From NCBI GenBank assembly GCA_031270875.1, contig JAISXC010000224.1, forward strand, positions 1-7,485: 7,485 nucleotides of DNA, read 5' to 3'. The stretch comes from Desulfovibrio sp. Lineage in GTDB: Bacteria; Desulfobacterota; Desulfovibrionia; Desulfovibrionales; Desulfovibrionaceae. The notes under the pieces are model-generated. The model did no database searches. It was not told the origin of the DNA and saw only the letters and a program-made list of their open reading frames with translations. Below, piece by piece: positions 1-6,276 of the stretch; the stretch's first letter is position 1, and each line of letters begins with the position of its first letter. The translations under genes were made by a program, and so were the position numbers.

Positions 1-912
1 TTTCTGGCCTTCACCAAAGCCACAAAACTGGAAACCATAACGCCTGATGTAATCATGCGCTACCTGCAAAGACAGAACGACAGACGCTCAGGCTTCGCGG
101 CCAACAAGGATCGAAAGAATCTTGCCGCCGCGTGGGAATGGGGAAGGAAGTATCTTGACGGCTTTCCCGTTGTGCCGAATCCCTTTCTCGGAATTCCCAA
201 ATTCCGGGAAGTGCGGAAACCCCGCTATGTGCCGAGGGAGGAGGATTTCTGGAAAGTGGTCAAGGAGGCCCAAGGGCAGGATAAAGTCATGTTGCTGGCT
301 TTTTTCTATCTTGGGGCGCGGCGCGGTGAAATATTCCGCCTCAAATGGGAGGATGTGGATTTTCCCCGCAACCGGGTACGCCTTGGAACCTGCAAAACCA
401 ATGACGGTTCCATGCGCTATGACTGGATTCCGCTTGCCGCCGACTTGCGGGCCGCGTTAGCGGACTGGCAGCAGGCGCGGCCCTACAAGACCCCTTGGGT
501 GTTTACCTGCCTGAACGATTCGCCAAGCCCCTGGCACAACCCCGGAGAAGCCTACCGGGCGCGGGGGCACTTCATGAGGAACATGTGCGAACGCGCCGGA
601 GTGAAGCCTTTCGGCTTCCACGCCATCCGGCATCTGCACGCAAGCATCCTGTTCAATGAAGGCAGCGAACTCAGCGTGGTACAGCGCCAACTGCGCCATA
701 CGAACCCGAACACCACGGCCCGCTATTTGCGGAGCCTTGGCTATGAGGAAGAGCATGGGCAGAAAGTACTGGCGGTAATGGAAGGAAGAGGCCCCGCGAA
801 GGTGCTCAACTTTGCGGACAAGAAAAAAGGCTCTCCCGATGTGACGATCAGGAGACTCGGTACACAGTCCCGGTACACAGAACCGGGTAATTTAAAGGCT
901 ACTGGAGCGTAA
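1..912 (+). CDS. Tyrosine recombinase (phage/island integrase), 5' end outside the window
   Basis: Site-specific recombinase of the tyrosine (lambda integrase) family, expected to insert and excise a mobile element by cutting DNA with a covalent 3'-phosphotyrosine. The frame is open from base 1, so the ATG at 55 is internal and the true start lies to the left; 303 codons are visible. Residues 1 to about 60 look like the end of the helical core-binding domain. The catalytic domain follows, with Arg107 (in GARRGEI), probable hairpin Lys132, HAIR box His207/Arg210, His233 (LRHTNPNT) and nucleophile Tyr242 (ARYLR): the complete R-K-H-R-H-Y set. About 60 residues of poorly conserved tail follow the tyrosine. 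The stop lies 14 bases before the CCA end of tRNA-Glu, which suggests that this is the integrase of an element inserted at that tRNA. The visible frame has no break. Family is sure; target site is inferred. Confidence 0.93.
   Translation, partial: FLAFTKATKLETITPDVIMRYLQRQNDRRSGFAANKDRKNLAAAWEWGRKYLDGFPVVPNPFLGIPKFREVRKPRYVPREEDFWKVVKEAQGQDKVMLLAFFYLGARRGEIFRLKWEDVDFPRNRVRLGTCKTNDGSMRYDWIPLAADLRAALADWQQARPYKTPWVFTCLNDSPSPWHNPGEAYRARGHFMRNMCERAGVKPFGFHAIRHLHASILFNEGSELSVVQRQLRHTNPNTTARYLRSLGYEEEHGQKVLAVMEGRGPAKVLNFADKKKGSPDVTIRRLGTQSRYTEPGNLKATGA
858..887. repeat. Short direct repeat plus inverted repeat inside the integrase 3' end
   Basis: CGGTACACAG occurs twice (858-867 and 871-880), offset by 13 bases. 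The second copy lies in a 6-bp inverted repeat, CCCGGT at 869-874 and ACCGGG at 882-887, with a 7-base loop. It sits within the last codons of the integrase and about 40 bases from the tRNA-Glu 3' end. Integrases often bind short repeated arm sites near the attachment core, so this is a candidate. It could also be chance, or a weak hairpin. Confidence 0.35.
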
Positions 913-926
913 CCTATGAGAATCTT

Positions 927-960
927 TGGCGTCCCCAAGCGGATTCGAACCGCTGTTGAC
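927..960. other. Putative attachment-site core in the tRNA-Glu 3' half
   Basis: Tyrosine-recombinase elements commonly integrate in the 3' half of a tRNA gene and restore it with their own copy. Here the integrase ends at 912 and the CCA end of an intact tRNA-Glu starts at 927, so the crossover region should lie in the T arm/acceptor part of the tRNA (roughly 927-960). No second copy of this stretch is seen in the window; the other end of the element would be to the left. Location is inferred from context, not from a visible repeat. Confidence 0.45.
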
Positions 961-1003
961 GGCGTGAAAGGCCGTTGTCCTGGGCCGACTAGACGATGGG
1001 GAC
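927..1003 (-). tRNA. tRNA-Glu (anticodon TTC)
   Basis: Decodes GAA/GAG glutamate codons. On the minus strand the 5' acceptor strand GTCCCCA (1003-997) pairs with TGGGGAC (937-931), followed by discriminator G and an encoded CCA (929-927). The D arm has GTCTAG...CAGGAC, the anticodon stem ACGGC/GCCGT encloses loop CTTTCAC with TTC at the anticodon, and the T arm carries GGTTCGAATCC. The whole is 77 nt and closely resembles bacterial tRNA-Glu. It lies 12 nt downstream of tRNA-Gln and is probably co-transcribed with it. No terminator is obvious beyond its 3' end, where the integrase gene begins converging; the original downstream sequence may have been displaced by the integrated element. Confidence 0.97.
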
Positions 1004-1015
1004 GCAACTGTAAAT

Positions 1016-1090
1016 TGGCTGGGCTGCCAGGACTCGAACCTAGATTAGCGGAGCCAGAATCCGCCGTCCTGCCAATTGAACGACAGCCCA
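1016..1090 (-). tRNA. tRNA-Gln (anticodon CTG)
   Basis: Decodes the CAG glutamine codon. The acceptor strands TGGGCTG (1090-1084) and CAGCCCA (1026-1020) pair over 7 bp, followed by discriminator G and encoded CCA (1018-1016). The anticodon stem GCGGA/TCCGC closes loop TTCTGGC, giving anticodon CTG. The T arm contains GGTTCGAGTCC. Length is 75 nt. It is the first gene of a two-tRNA unit with tRNA-Glu and has a sigma70-like promoter immediately upstream. Confidence 0.97.
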
Positions 1091-1101
1091 AAACGTGATA
1101 A

Positions 1102-1132
1102 ATTACATAGGCGAATTGCGGCAGACTGTCAA
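1102..1132 (-). promoter_or_regulatory. Sigma70-type promoter of the tRNA-Gln/tRNA-Glu unit
   Basis: On the minus strand a perfect TTGACA (1132-1127) is followed after 17 nt by TATGTA (1109-1104), or after 19 nt by TGTAAT (1107-1102, 5 of 6 matches to TATAAT). Transcription would start near 1095, a few bases before the tRNA-Gln 5' end, as expected for a tRNA promoter. The -35 is strong and the exact -10 is ambiguous. The IS scar begins only about 25 bases upstream of the -35. Confidence 0.65.
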
Positions 1133-1153
1133 GTTTTTGTTGCCGTCTGCCGC
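1118..1153. repeat. 9-bp inverted repeat enclosing the tRNA promoter -35
   Basis: GCGGCAGAC (1118-1126) and GTCTGCCGC (1145-1153) are perfectly complementary across an 18-base loop, and the TTGACA -35 hexamer begins in the first bases of that loop. There is no U-run directly after either arm, so a terminator is unlikely. It could be an operator-like palindrome or a trace of the adjoining mobile element. The repeat is seen directly; a role is not shown. Confidence 0.55.
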
Positions 1154-1160
1154 CAGAGAT

Positions 1161-1194
1161 TAGGATGATTGAACCGGCATGAAAAAAGGTCTGC
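1161..1194 (+). repeat. Left copy of a 34-bp inverted repeat flanking the IS scar
   Basis: This 34-base stretch matches the reverse complement of 2237-2270 at 32 of 34 positions, with the first 18 bases (1161-1178) identical. Outside it, both copies share AGAGA-like bases with a 1-nt shift. It directly precedes the IS481-like transposase fragment. It may be the terminal inverted repeat of that element, or the start of a coding sequence present twice: the right copy can encode MIEPAWKKVC, and here the W codon is TGA. Confidence 0.7.
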
Positions 1195-1483
1195 CTATGG
1201 CGAGATAGAAAGCCACCATCCCGGTTATCTCGACAGTCAGGACGCGTTTTACGTCGGCACCATCAAGGGCGCGGGCCGCATTTATCAGCAAATCTTTGTG
1301 GATACCTACTCAAAGTGGGCGGCAGACAAACTCCACATCACCAAGACGCCCATCACCGGAGCGGACTTACTCAACGACAGGATTTTACCTTTTCTTTCCT
1401 CAAATGAGTTCCCGGCGTTCGCCTTCCGGGAAAGGGTTTTGTATTGCAGAAAGGAGAAGGCGGATCGCCTGGACGACGGTTGA
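1195..1483 (+). pseudogene. IS481-like DDE transposase fragment
   Basis: A middle piece of an rve/DDE integrase-core transposase. Recognisable blocks are GEIES-HPGYLDSQDAFYVG, GAGRIYQQIFVDTYSK (the Asp at 1301-1303 is the likely first catalytic D) and the run TPITGADLLNDRILPF. Both the DNA-binding N-terminus and the C-terminal half with the third catalytic residue are absent. After about 1408 similarity becomes unclear: FRERVLYCRK at 1426-1455 may be a degraded TDRG-EYC block in which the second D reads as E. A TTG at 1169 opens the frame but lies in the inverted repeat and has no convincing ribosome site, so it is not taken as a start. Family assignment comes from recalled motif similarity; the truncation is clear. 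Confidence 0.75.
1409..1432. repeat. Small hairpin at the junction of the two IS remnants
   Basis: TTCCCGG (1409-1415) and CCGGGAA (1426-1432) form a 7-bp stem with a 10-base loop. It falls where the IS481-like similarity fades and just before the end of the antisense IS110-like remnant, so it may mark the junction. No U-run follows. Confidence 0.4.
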
Positions 1484-2169
1484 TCACTCTGTTATGCGCG
1501 GATGGGGTACCGCATGACAGCGTGTTCGTCGCGGAAGTGCCTCTACCTCTCATCGGGCGTTGGCCGGAGCCCGCCCAAACATTTGGCGGAACCAGTCCCG
1601 CACAGGCCATGAGCTGCCGGGCGCTTTTAAAACGGCGTAGGCCACCCAGTTTCGCAACGATACCGACTGCGAATAAAAAAGCTATACCGCGTAAGGATTG
1701 CAACTTTTGCACATCCGGATAGCGTTTCCATTGCCGCGCCACTTCCGGCAGCATCTGAATCATAACGGCGCAGTCTGTCCTGGCACTGCTTGATCGTATC
1801 AATATACTCCTGCAACGCCAGTTGTCGGGCTGCATGTGGAAGGCTCAATGACTCCAGCCAACGCCAGTGCATCTTGCTCCAATTTCTGCCGCCGGAGTAA
1901 ACTTGGCCGATGCGCAGCAGAAAATTCAATAAGTTCTGACGTGCCCTCCTTTCCATTTCCTTGGCATCGCACCGGGCACGAAACAAATCCCGTACCGCGA
2001 CAAATAAGAGCATCTCTTCGCTGCCGGACAACTTGCGCACAGCAGAATCCAATGAAGCGCCGTTACCGGCTATGGCGCCGTAGTGCCTACCTCTTCCTTG
2101 CCGCCGGCGTACGCAATACAAATACTGGCCTTATGGACGTCCATCCCGATAACAGCGTACTGCTTTCAT
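1445..2169 (-). pseudogene. IS110-family transposase, degenerate
   Basis: Remnant of an IS110-type (DEDD plus serine) recombinase read on the minus strand from an ATG at 2169. Pieces in order: YAVIGMDVHKASICIAYA near 2159-2105 (the D of MDVHK is the first catalytic acid), then GRHYGAIAGNGASLDSAV in another frame, KLSGSEEMLLFV joined at about 1999 directly to AVRDLFRARCDAKEM, a long helical region to RLRRYD, a frame change near 1760, then MLPEVARQW, LQSLRGIAFL and RRFKSARQLM ending in a worn C-terminus. At least three lesions are visible: an extra A just after the ATG, a shift near 2100 and the shift near 1760. The join at 1999 appears to delete about 75-85 residues holding the other catalytic acids. 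It cannot make active protein. A purine-rich GGAGAGG lies before the ATG. Confidence 0.85.
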
Positions 2170-2236
2170 GGTCTGCCTCTCCTGCTTGTGGCTCTGTGCC
2201 GTTTTTTTCAGCATAACCCATGTGTTTCAGGATTGC

Positions 2237-2270
2237 GCAGACCTTTTTCCAGGCCGGTTCAATCATCCTA
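2237..2270 (-). repeat. Right copy of the 34-bp inverted repeat
   Basis: Reverse complement of 1161-1194 with two mismatches. On the minus strand it reads from just after the methyltransferase stop and contains an ATG at 2266 followed by codons for MIEPAWKKVC, continuing open into the IS110 leader with residues AILKHMGYAEKNG. It could be an IS terminus or the beginning of a transposase reading frame interrupted by the IS110-like insertion. Its closeness to the stop codon means the last bases of the methyltransferase gene may have been altered by the insertion. Confidence 0.7.
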
Positions 2271-2273
2271 TCT

Positions 2274-3029
2274 CTAATTCCCTCTGATCCAGTAGGTGTC
2301 AAAACCGTCGTCAAGACGGCCGTCCGCGATGTTGTCAAAGCCGGCCTGCAGGAAGAGCCGGTGGTATTCTTCCCTGGTGCGTCGCCAGCCCCAGAACTGC
2401 TGACGGCGTATGCCCACGCAGTGCAGGACGCCGCGTATGATTATTTTAAGGGTGTTCACAAGACTGCCGATAAAGGAGTCCTCCTCCAGCAGCGAAGCGG
2501 AGAGACAGACTATTTCCCCGCCCGGCGCGAGCTGCGTGCGCAGCCGGCCGAGCAGACGGGCCATTTCACTGGTGTGGATGCCGTAATCGACGGCGGAAAG
2601 ATATATCATGTCGTAATGCACATCAGGAGGCAAACAGGCGGGCGGCAGCCCAATGTAAATACGCTCCGCCGGAATGCGCCGGCGCAGCCATTTCATGCCC
2701 ACAGTGCTCGGCTCATTGACATGCAGCTCCAGTTCCGGCATTTCGTCCAGCAGCACTTTTTCCATGTATCCCACGCCGCTGCCGATGGAAAGCACGCGCA
2801 AAGGCCCGGTTTTTCCCTTCCGCGTGCGCAGCCGGTCAGCAAGCCATTTGGAGTCCTTGCTTTTGTTGGCGCGCCAGACAGGGGGCAAATCGTCCCAGTC
2901 CTTGTACCTGCGGAAGAGTTCTTCATAAAAAACGGCATAGAAACGCGGTTCCGCCAGATGAAAAAAGGAAATGTTCGAAAAGGCGGTAAACGGTATCCCC
3001 TGCCAGCTTTCCTGGTAAAAACGCCGCAC
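2274..3029 (-). CDS. Class I SAM-dependent methyltransferase, substrate unknown
   Basis: A 251-residue soluble protein with a Rossmann-type methyltransferase fold: motif I VLSIGSGVG (79-87, the glycine loop that holds S-adenosylmethionine), an acidic residue Glu106 at the end of strand 2 (LHVNEPS) that fits ribose binding, a motif-IV-like D-M-I-Y-L at 140-144 and the LAPGGEIV turn at 167-174. A hydrophobic stretch around 185-207 may be a membrane-facing or lid helix. The first 70 residues are rich in aromatics and may bind substrate. Start is GTG at 3029, chosen for its GGAGG site six bases upstream. It follows pgk by 29 nt, so it is probably the last gene of the operon. No signature identifies the substrate; a lipid, sugar or small-molecule methyltransferase are all possible. 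The stop lies four bases from the IS inverted repeat. Confidence 0.85.
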   Translation of the reverse strand: MRRFYQESWQGIPFTAFSNISFFHLAEPRFYAVFYEELFRRYKDWDDLPPVWRANKSKDSKWLADRLRTRKGKTGPLRVLSIGSGVGYMEKVLLDEMPELELHVNEPSTVGMKWLRRRIPAERIYIGLPPACLPPDVHYDMIYLSAVDYGIHTSEMARLLGRLRTQLAPGGEIVCLSASLLEEDSFIGSLVNTLKIIIRGVLHCVGIRRQQFWGWRRTREEYHRLFLQAGFDNIADGRLDDGFDTYWIRGN

Positions 3030-3035
3030 TGTCTC

Positions 3036-3040
3036 CCTCC
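3036..3040 (-). promoter_or_regulatory. Ribosome binding site of the methyltransferase gene
   Basis: GGAGG on the minus strand, six bases before GTG at 3029, within a G-rich run in the 29-nt gap after pgk. It supports the GTG start over later codons. Confidence 0.75.
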
Positions 3041-3058
3041 CCCCGGTATGATTTTTCG

Positions 3059-4228
3059 TCAGCCGCGGTCCCGCAAGGCCGCCACGGAGGGCAGCAGTTT
3101 TCCTTCCAGAAGTTCCAGCGACGCGCCTCCCCCGGTGGAGACATAGCCCATTTTATCGGCAAGCCCGTAACCTTCCACAGCGGCCACGGAATCCCCGCCG
3201 CCGACAACAACAAAGGCCCCGGAATCGGCCAGGGCCTGCGCAAGCGCCCTGGTGCCCGCGCCGAAAGGTTCTGTTTCAAACGCGCCCACAGGCCCGTTCC
3301 ACACCACGGTGGCAGCCTTGGCAAGCAGTCCTTCATAAAGTTTGACGGTTCTGGAACCTATGTCCAGAATCATCTCATCCTCCGGCACTGCCGCGACGTC
3401 GCGGGTGACGGCCTTCTGGCCGGGGGCCAGTTCCGCCGCCGTCACCACGTCAACGGGCAGGGGCAGGTCTCTGCCGAGAGTCTTTGCCTTGTCCATAATT
3501 TTTCGGGCTTCGGCAAGCAAATCCGGCTCACAAAGAGAAGTTCCCACTTCAAAGCCCGCCGCGGCCAGAAAGGTATTGGCAATGCCGCCGCCCACAATCA
3601 GGCAATCCACCTTGGAGAGCAGATTTTCCAGAAGCGCCAGTTTTGTGGAAACCTTGGCCCCGCCGATCACCGCGGCAATCGGACGCTCCGGGTTATCCAG
3701 CACTCTGGCAAAAGCCGCCAGTTCCTCCGCCAGCAACGGCCCGGCGCAGGCCACACGCGCGCGGCGCACCGCGCCTTCCGTGGAAGCGTGAGCCCTGTGG
3801 GCCGCGCCAAAGGCGTCCATCACGTAGACATCGCCCATTGCGGCAAATTTTCCGGCCAACTCCGGATCGTTTTTTTTCTCGCCCTTGAGAAAACGCACAT
3901 TCTCCAAAAGAACGCACTGTCCCGGAACAGCCTTGGCCTGCGCAATTTCCTCCACAAGGGGCACGGGCTGTCCGAGCAGTTCCGACAGACGGGCGGCCAC
4001 GGGTTTGAGTGAAAACCGCTCCTCATACTGTCCCTCCGTGGGGCGGCCAAGATGCGAAAGCACAATCACGCCCGCCCTCCGGGCAAGGGCGTCCCTGAGG
4101 GTGGGCAAGGCGGCGCGTATGCGTTTGTCGTTGGTGATAACCCCGTTCTTCATGGGCACATTGAGGTCCTGGCGGACAACGACAGTTTTGCCTTTTACGT
4201 CAATGTCTTTCAGTTCTCTGATGGACAT
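3059..4228 (-). CDS. pgk: Phosphoglycerate kinase
   Basis: Catalyses 1,3-bisphosphoglycerate + ADP to 3-phosphoglycerate + ATP, reversible, in cytosolic glycolysis/gluconeogenesis. It is 389 residues, normal for bacterial monofunctional PGK. N-terminal substrate half: R-x-D-x-N at 19-23, HLGRP (59-63), Arg112 in NVRF and DAFGAAHRAH (138-147). C-terminal nucleotide half: GGAKVSTK (189-196), WNGPVGAFE (310-318), GGGDS (343-347) and STGGGAS (364-370). The first signature reads RQDLNVP rather than the more usual RVDFNVP, with the catalytic residues kept. ATG at 4228 has AGGAGG five bases upstream. It follows tkt by 26 nt and precedes the methyltransferase by 29 nt, consistent with one transcript. 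In a Desulfovibrio-like host it would serve triose interconversion in biosynthesis. Confidence 0.98.
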   Translation of the reverse strand: MSIRELKDIDVKGKTVVVRQDLNVPMKNGVITNDKRIRAALPTLRDALARRAGVIVLSHLGRPTEGQYEERFSLKPVAARLSELLGQPVPLVEEIAQAKAVPGQCVLLENVRFLKGEKKNDPELAGKFAAMGDVYVMDAFGAAHRAHASTEGAVRRARVACAGPLLAEELAAFARVLDNPERPIAAVIGGAKVSTKLALLENLLSKVDCLIVGGGIANTFLAAAGFEVGTSLCEPDLLAEARKIMDKAKTLGRDLPLPVDVVTAAELAPGQKAVTRDVAAVPEDEMILDIGSRTVKLYEGLLAKAATVVWNGPVGAFETEPFGAGTRALAQALADSGAFVVVGGGDSVAAVEGYGLADKMGYVSTGGGASLELLEGKLLPSVAALRDRG

Positions 4229-4233
4229 GGGTC

Positions 4234-4239
4234 CCTCCT
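4234..4239 (-). promoter_or_regulatory. Ribosome binding site of pgk
   Basis: AGGAGG on the minus strand, five bases before the ATG at 4228; a near-consensus site that fixes the pgk start. Confidence 0.8.
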
Positions 4240-4254
4240 GTGGTCGGAACCGAG

Positions 4255-6258
4255 TTATACCTGATTTTTTAACAGCTTCAGCGCGATGTCAAGCACACGT
4301 TCAACGGAAAAGCCAAAATGTTCCCACAAGCGGGCGGCGGGCGCCGACGCGCCGAAGGTGCCCATGCCGCACACAGCGCCGTCCAGCCCCACATATTTCC
4401 GCCAGAAGTCCGGAGCCGCCGCTTCCACGGCAAGGCGCGCGCGACAGGCGTCCGGCAGGACGCGCTCCCTGTACGCGGCATTCTGGGCGTCAAAGATTTC
4501 GGTGCAGGGCATTGAAACCAGCCGCGCCCGACGCCCCAGAGCATCAAGCCGTTCGGCCGCCGCCGCTGCCAAAGCGACCTCCGAGCCTGTGGCGAGAAGA
4601 ATGATTTCCGGATCACCCTCGCAATCCCGCAGCACATAGCCGCCCCGCGCGATAAGCGCAACCTGCGTCTCATCCCGCGCATGGAAGGGCAGGTTTTGAC
4701 GCGAGAGGGAAAGACAGATGGGCGTATGGCGGCTTTCAAGAGCGCATCGCCAGGCGACTGCGGTTTCCGTGATGTCGCAGGGGCGCCACAACTGCAGATC
4801 CGGGGTGGCCCGCAGGGAGGCGAGCTGCTCCACAGGCTGATGCGTCGGGCCGTCTTCCCCCACGCCGATGGAATCATGCGTGAATACCCAGACAAGGCGC
4901 AGGCCCATGAGAGCAGCCAGGCGCACGGCGTTTTTGGCCTGATCGGAGAAGGCCAGGAAGGTTCCGGCATAGGGGATGAATCCTCCGTGAAGGGCAAGGC
5001 CGTTCATGACGGCTCCCATGCCGAATTCGCGCACGCCGTAGGAGATGTAATCGCCAAGGCCGGTAGCCGGCTCAAAACGCCGCGAGGATGCGACGCAGGT
5101 TCCCACGGAGCCGGACAAATCCGCCGAGCCGCCCACAAGTTCGGGCAGCCGCGGCGCAAGGTATTCCAGAACGGTCTTGGACGCCGCGCGCGTGGCGGCG
5201 TCCTCTGTGCGCGTCTGCGCCTCGCGGAGAAGATCCTGCGCCAGAGCGGGCCAGTCTGCGGGCAGAACCCCGGCCATGCGCCGGCTGAACTCATCCGCCA
5301 GATCCGGGCAGTCCTGCCGGTAAGCGGCAAAAGCGGTCAGCCATTTTTCTTCGGCCTCAAACCCTGCCGTCCTTGCGTCCGATGCCCTGTAAATTTCGTC
5401 CGGAATCACGAAGGGCGGCTCATGCCAGCCCAAGGCCTCGCGCGTTGCCTGGGCCGCGCTCTCGCCCAAGGGGGAGCCGTGACATTTTTCCGAATCCGCT
5501 TTGGGTGAGCCAAAGCCGATATGAGTCCGGCAGACAATGAGGCTGGGACGGGAAGTTTCCCTTTTGGCTCCGGCAATGGCCGCATCCAGAGCGGCGGCGT
5601 CATGGCCGTCGACAGGGCCGATCGCCTGCCAGCCGTACGCGGCGAAACGCGCGCGCACGTCTTCGCTATACCAGGCGTCAATGTGGCCGTCTATGGATAT
5701 CCCGTTGGAATCATACAGCACAATGAGCTTGCCGAGCTTCCAGATGCCGGCGAGGGAACACGCCTCGTGCGAAATCCCTTCCATCAGGCATCCGTCGCCG
5801 CAAAAAACCCAGGTATAGTGGTCCACTATTCCGTGTTCCACGGTATTGAAGCGCGCGGCGAGCATGCGCTCGGCAAGAGCCATGCCCACCGCCGAGGCTA
5901 TGCCCTGGCCCAGGGGGCCGGTGGTCATGTCCACGCCGGGTGTGATCCCGGTTTCCGGATGCCCAGGAGTTTTTGACTTCCACTGGCGGAAGTTTTCAAT
6001 TTCCGCAATGGGCAGATCGTAACCCGTGAGATGCAGCAAGGCATAATGGAGCATGGAAGCATGGCCGTTGGAGAGAACAAAACGGTCGCGATCCGGCCAG
6101 GACGGATTTGCCGGGTTGTGCTTGAAATGGCGCCGCCAGAGGGCTTCCGCCATGTCGGCCATGCCGAGAGGCGCGCCGGGATGGCCGGATTTGGATTTTT
6201 CAATGGCGTCAATGGCAAGAACGCGAATGGCGTTGGCGCACTGTCTGCGTGTGGGCAT
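4255..6258 (-). CDS. tkt: Transketolase
   Basis: Thiamine-diphosphate enzyme moving two-carbon units between ketose and aldose phosphates in the non-oxidative pentose phosphate pathway. From ATG at 6258 it has 667 residues, matching the roughly 660-residue family. Key residues fall at or near E. coli TktA numbers: His26 (SGHPGAP), His66 (SNGH), His100, GPLGQG (114-119), the TPP/Mg site GDG at 154-156 with Asn185, His260, Glu411 (REFGMG) that activates the cofactor, and His473 in GEDGPTHQP. The pyrimidine-binding and C-terminal domains follow in order. A TTG 15 bases upstream (6273) also opens the frame, but the ATG aligns with known N-termini and has GAGGA five bases before it. The gap to rpe is 18 nt, so the two are very likely translated from one mRNA. 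Confidence 0.98.
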   Translation of the reverse strand: MPTRRQCANAIRVLAIDAIEKSKSGHPGAPLGMADMAEALWRRHFKHNPANPSWPDRDRFVLSNGHASMLHYALLHLTGYDLPIAEIENFRQWKSKTPGHPETGITPGVDMTTGPLGQGIASAVGMALAERMLAARFNTVEHGIVDHYTWVFCGDGCLMEGISHEACSLAGIWKLGKLIVLYDSNGISIDGHIDAWYSEDVRARFAAYGWQAIGPVDGHDAAALDAAIAGAKRETSRPSLIVCRTHIGFGSPKADSEKCHGSPLGESAAQATREALGWHEPPFVIPDEIYRASDARTAGFEAEEKWLTAFAAYRQDCPDLADEFSRRMAGVLPADWPALAQDLLREAQTRTEDAATRAASKTVLEYLAPRLPELVGGSADLSGSVGTCVASSRRFEPATGLGDYISYGVREFGMGAVMNGLALHGGFIPYAGTFLAFSDQAKNAVRLAALMGLRLVWVFTHDSIGVGEDGPTHQPVEQLASLRATPDLQLWRPCDITETAVAWRCALESRHTPICLSLSRQNLPFHARDETQVALIARGGYVLRDCEGDPEIILLATGSEVALAAAAAERLDALGRRARLVSMPCTEIFDAQNAAYRERVLPDACRARLAVEAAAPDFWRKYVGLDGAVCGMGTFGASAPAARLWEHFGFSVERVLDIALKLLKNQV

Positions 6259-6263
6259 GGCCT

Positions 6264-6268
6264 TCCTC
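6264..6268 (-). promoter_or_regulatory. Ribosome binding site that decides the tkt start
   Basis: GAGGA on the minus strand, five bases before ATG at 6258. The alternative TTG at 6273 lies upstream of this site and only three bases after the rpe stop codon, so it is not used as the start. Confidence 0.7.
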
Positions 6269-6276
6269 AACAATGT

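Larger units (their letters stand above)
1161..2270. mobile_element. Composite insertion-sequence scar (IS481-like plus IS110-like remnants)
   Basis: About 1.1 kb between the tRNA promoter and the end of the metabolic operon, bounded by a 34-bp inverted repeat. It contains a plus-strand piece of an IS481-like DDE transposase (about 1195-1483) and a minus-strand IS110-like transposase broken by frameshifts and a deletion (about 1445-2169). The simplest history is that one IS landed here, decayed and received or fused with an IS110-type element. No clean target-site duplication could be recognised outside the repeats. No intact mobile gene remains, so the region should be inert unless helped in trans. 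Confidence 0.65.

Noticed and set aside
55..57. ATG at 55 as the integrase start
   Set aside because: The frame is open back to base 1 and the visible domain begins mid-fold, so the true start lies left of the window.
869..895. Intrinsic terminator formed by the CCCGGT/ACCGGG hairpin
   Set aside because: The stem is only 6 bp, the following bases are mixed A/T and not a U-run, and it lies inside the integrase coding region.
916..1098. Open frames across the tRNA genes, either strand
   Set aside because: They translate tRNA-Glu and tRNA-Gln sequence; the tRNA folds fully explain the region.
2170..2236. IS110 bridge-RNA-like noncoding segment upstream of the remnant transposase
   Set aside because: Only about 67 bases remain between the ATG and the inverted repeat, with no convincing multi-stem structure seen; too short and too degraded to support.
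2220..3146. 308-codon plus-strand open frame opposite the methyltransferase and pgk end
   Set aside because: It is antisense to two well-supported genes, shows no recognisable domain, and is explained by high GC in the opposite frame.
3885..4604. 239-codon plus-strand open frame spanning the pgk-tkt junction
   Set aside because: Arg/Pro/Ser-rich low-information translation antisense to two conserved enzymes, with no ribosome site noted.
4681..5508. 275-codon plus-strand open frame opposite tkt
   Set aside because: Lies wholly antisense to the conserved transketolase with no family motifs; a GC-driven shadow frame.
6259..6273. TTG at 6273 as the transketolase start
   Set aside because: The ATG at 6258 aligns with known transketolase N-termini and has a ribosome site that the TTG precedes.
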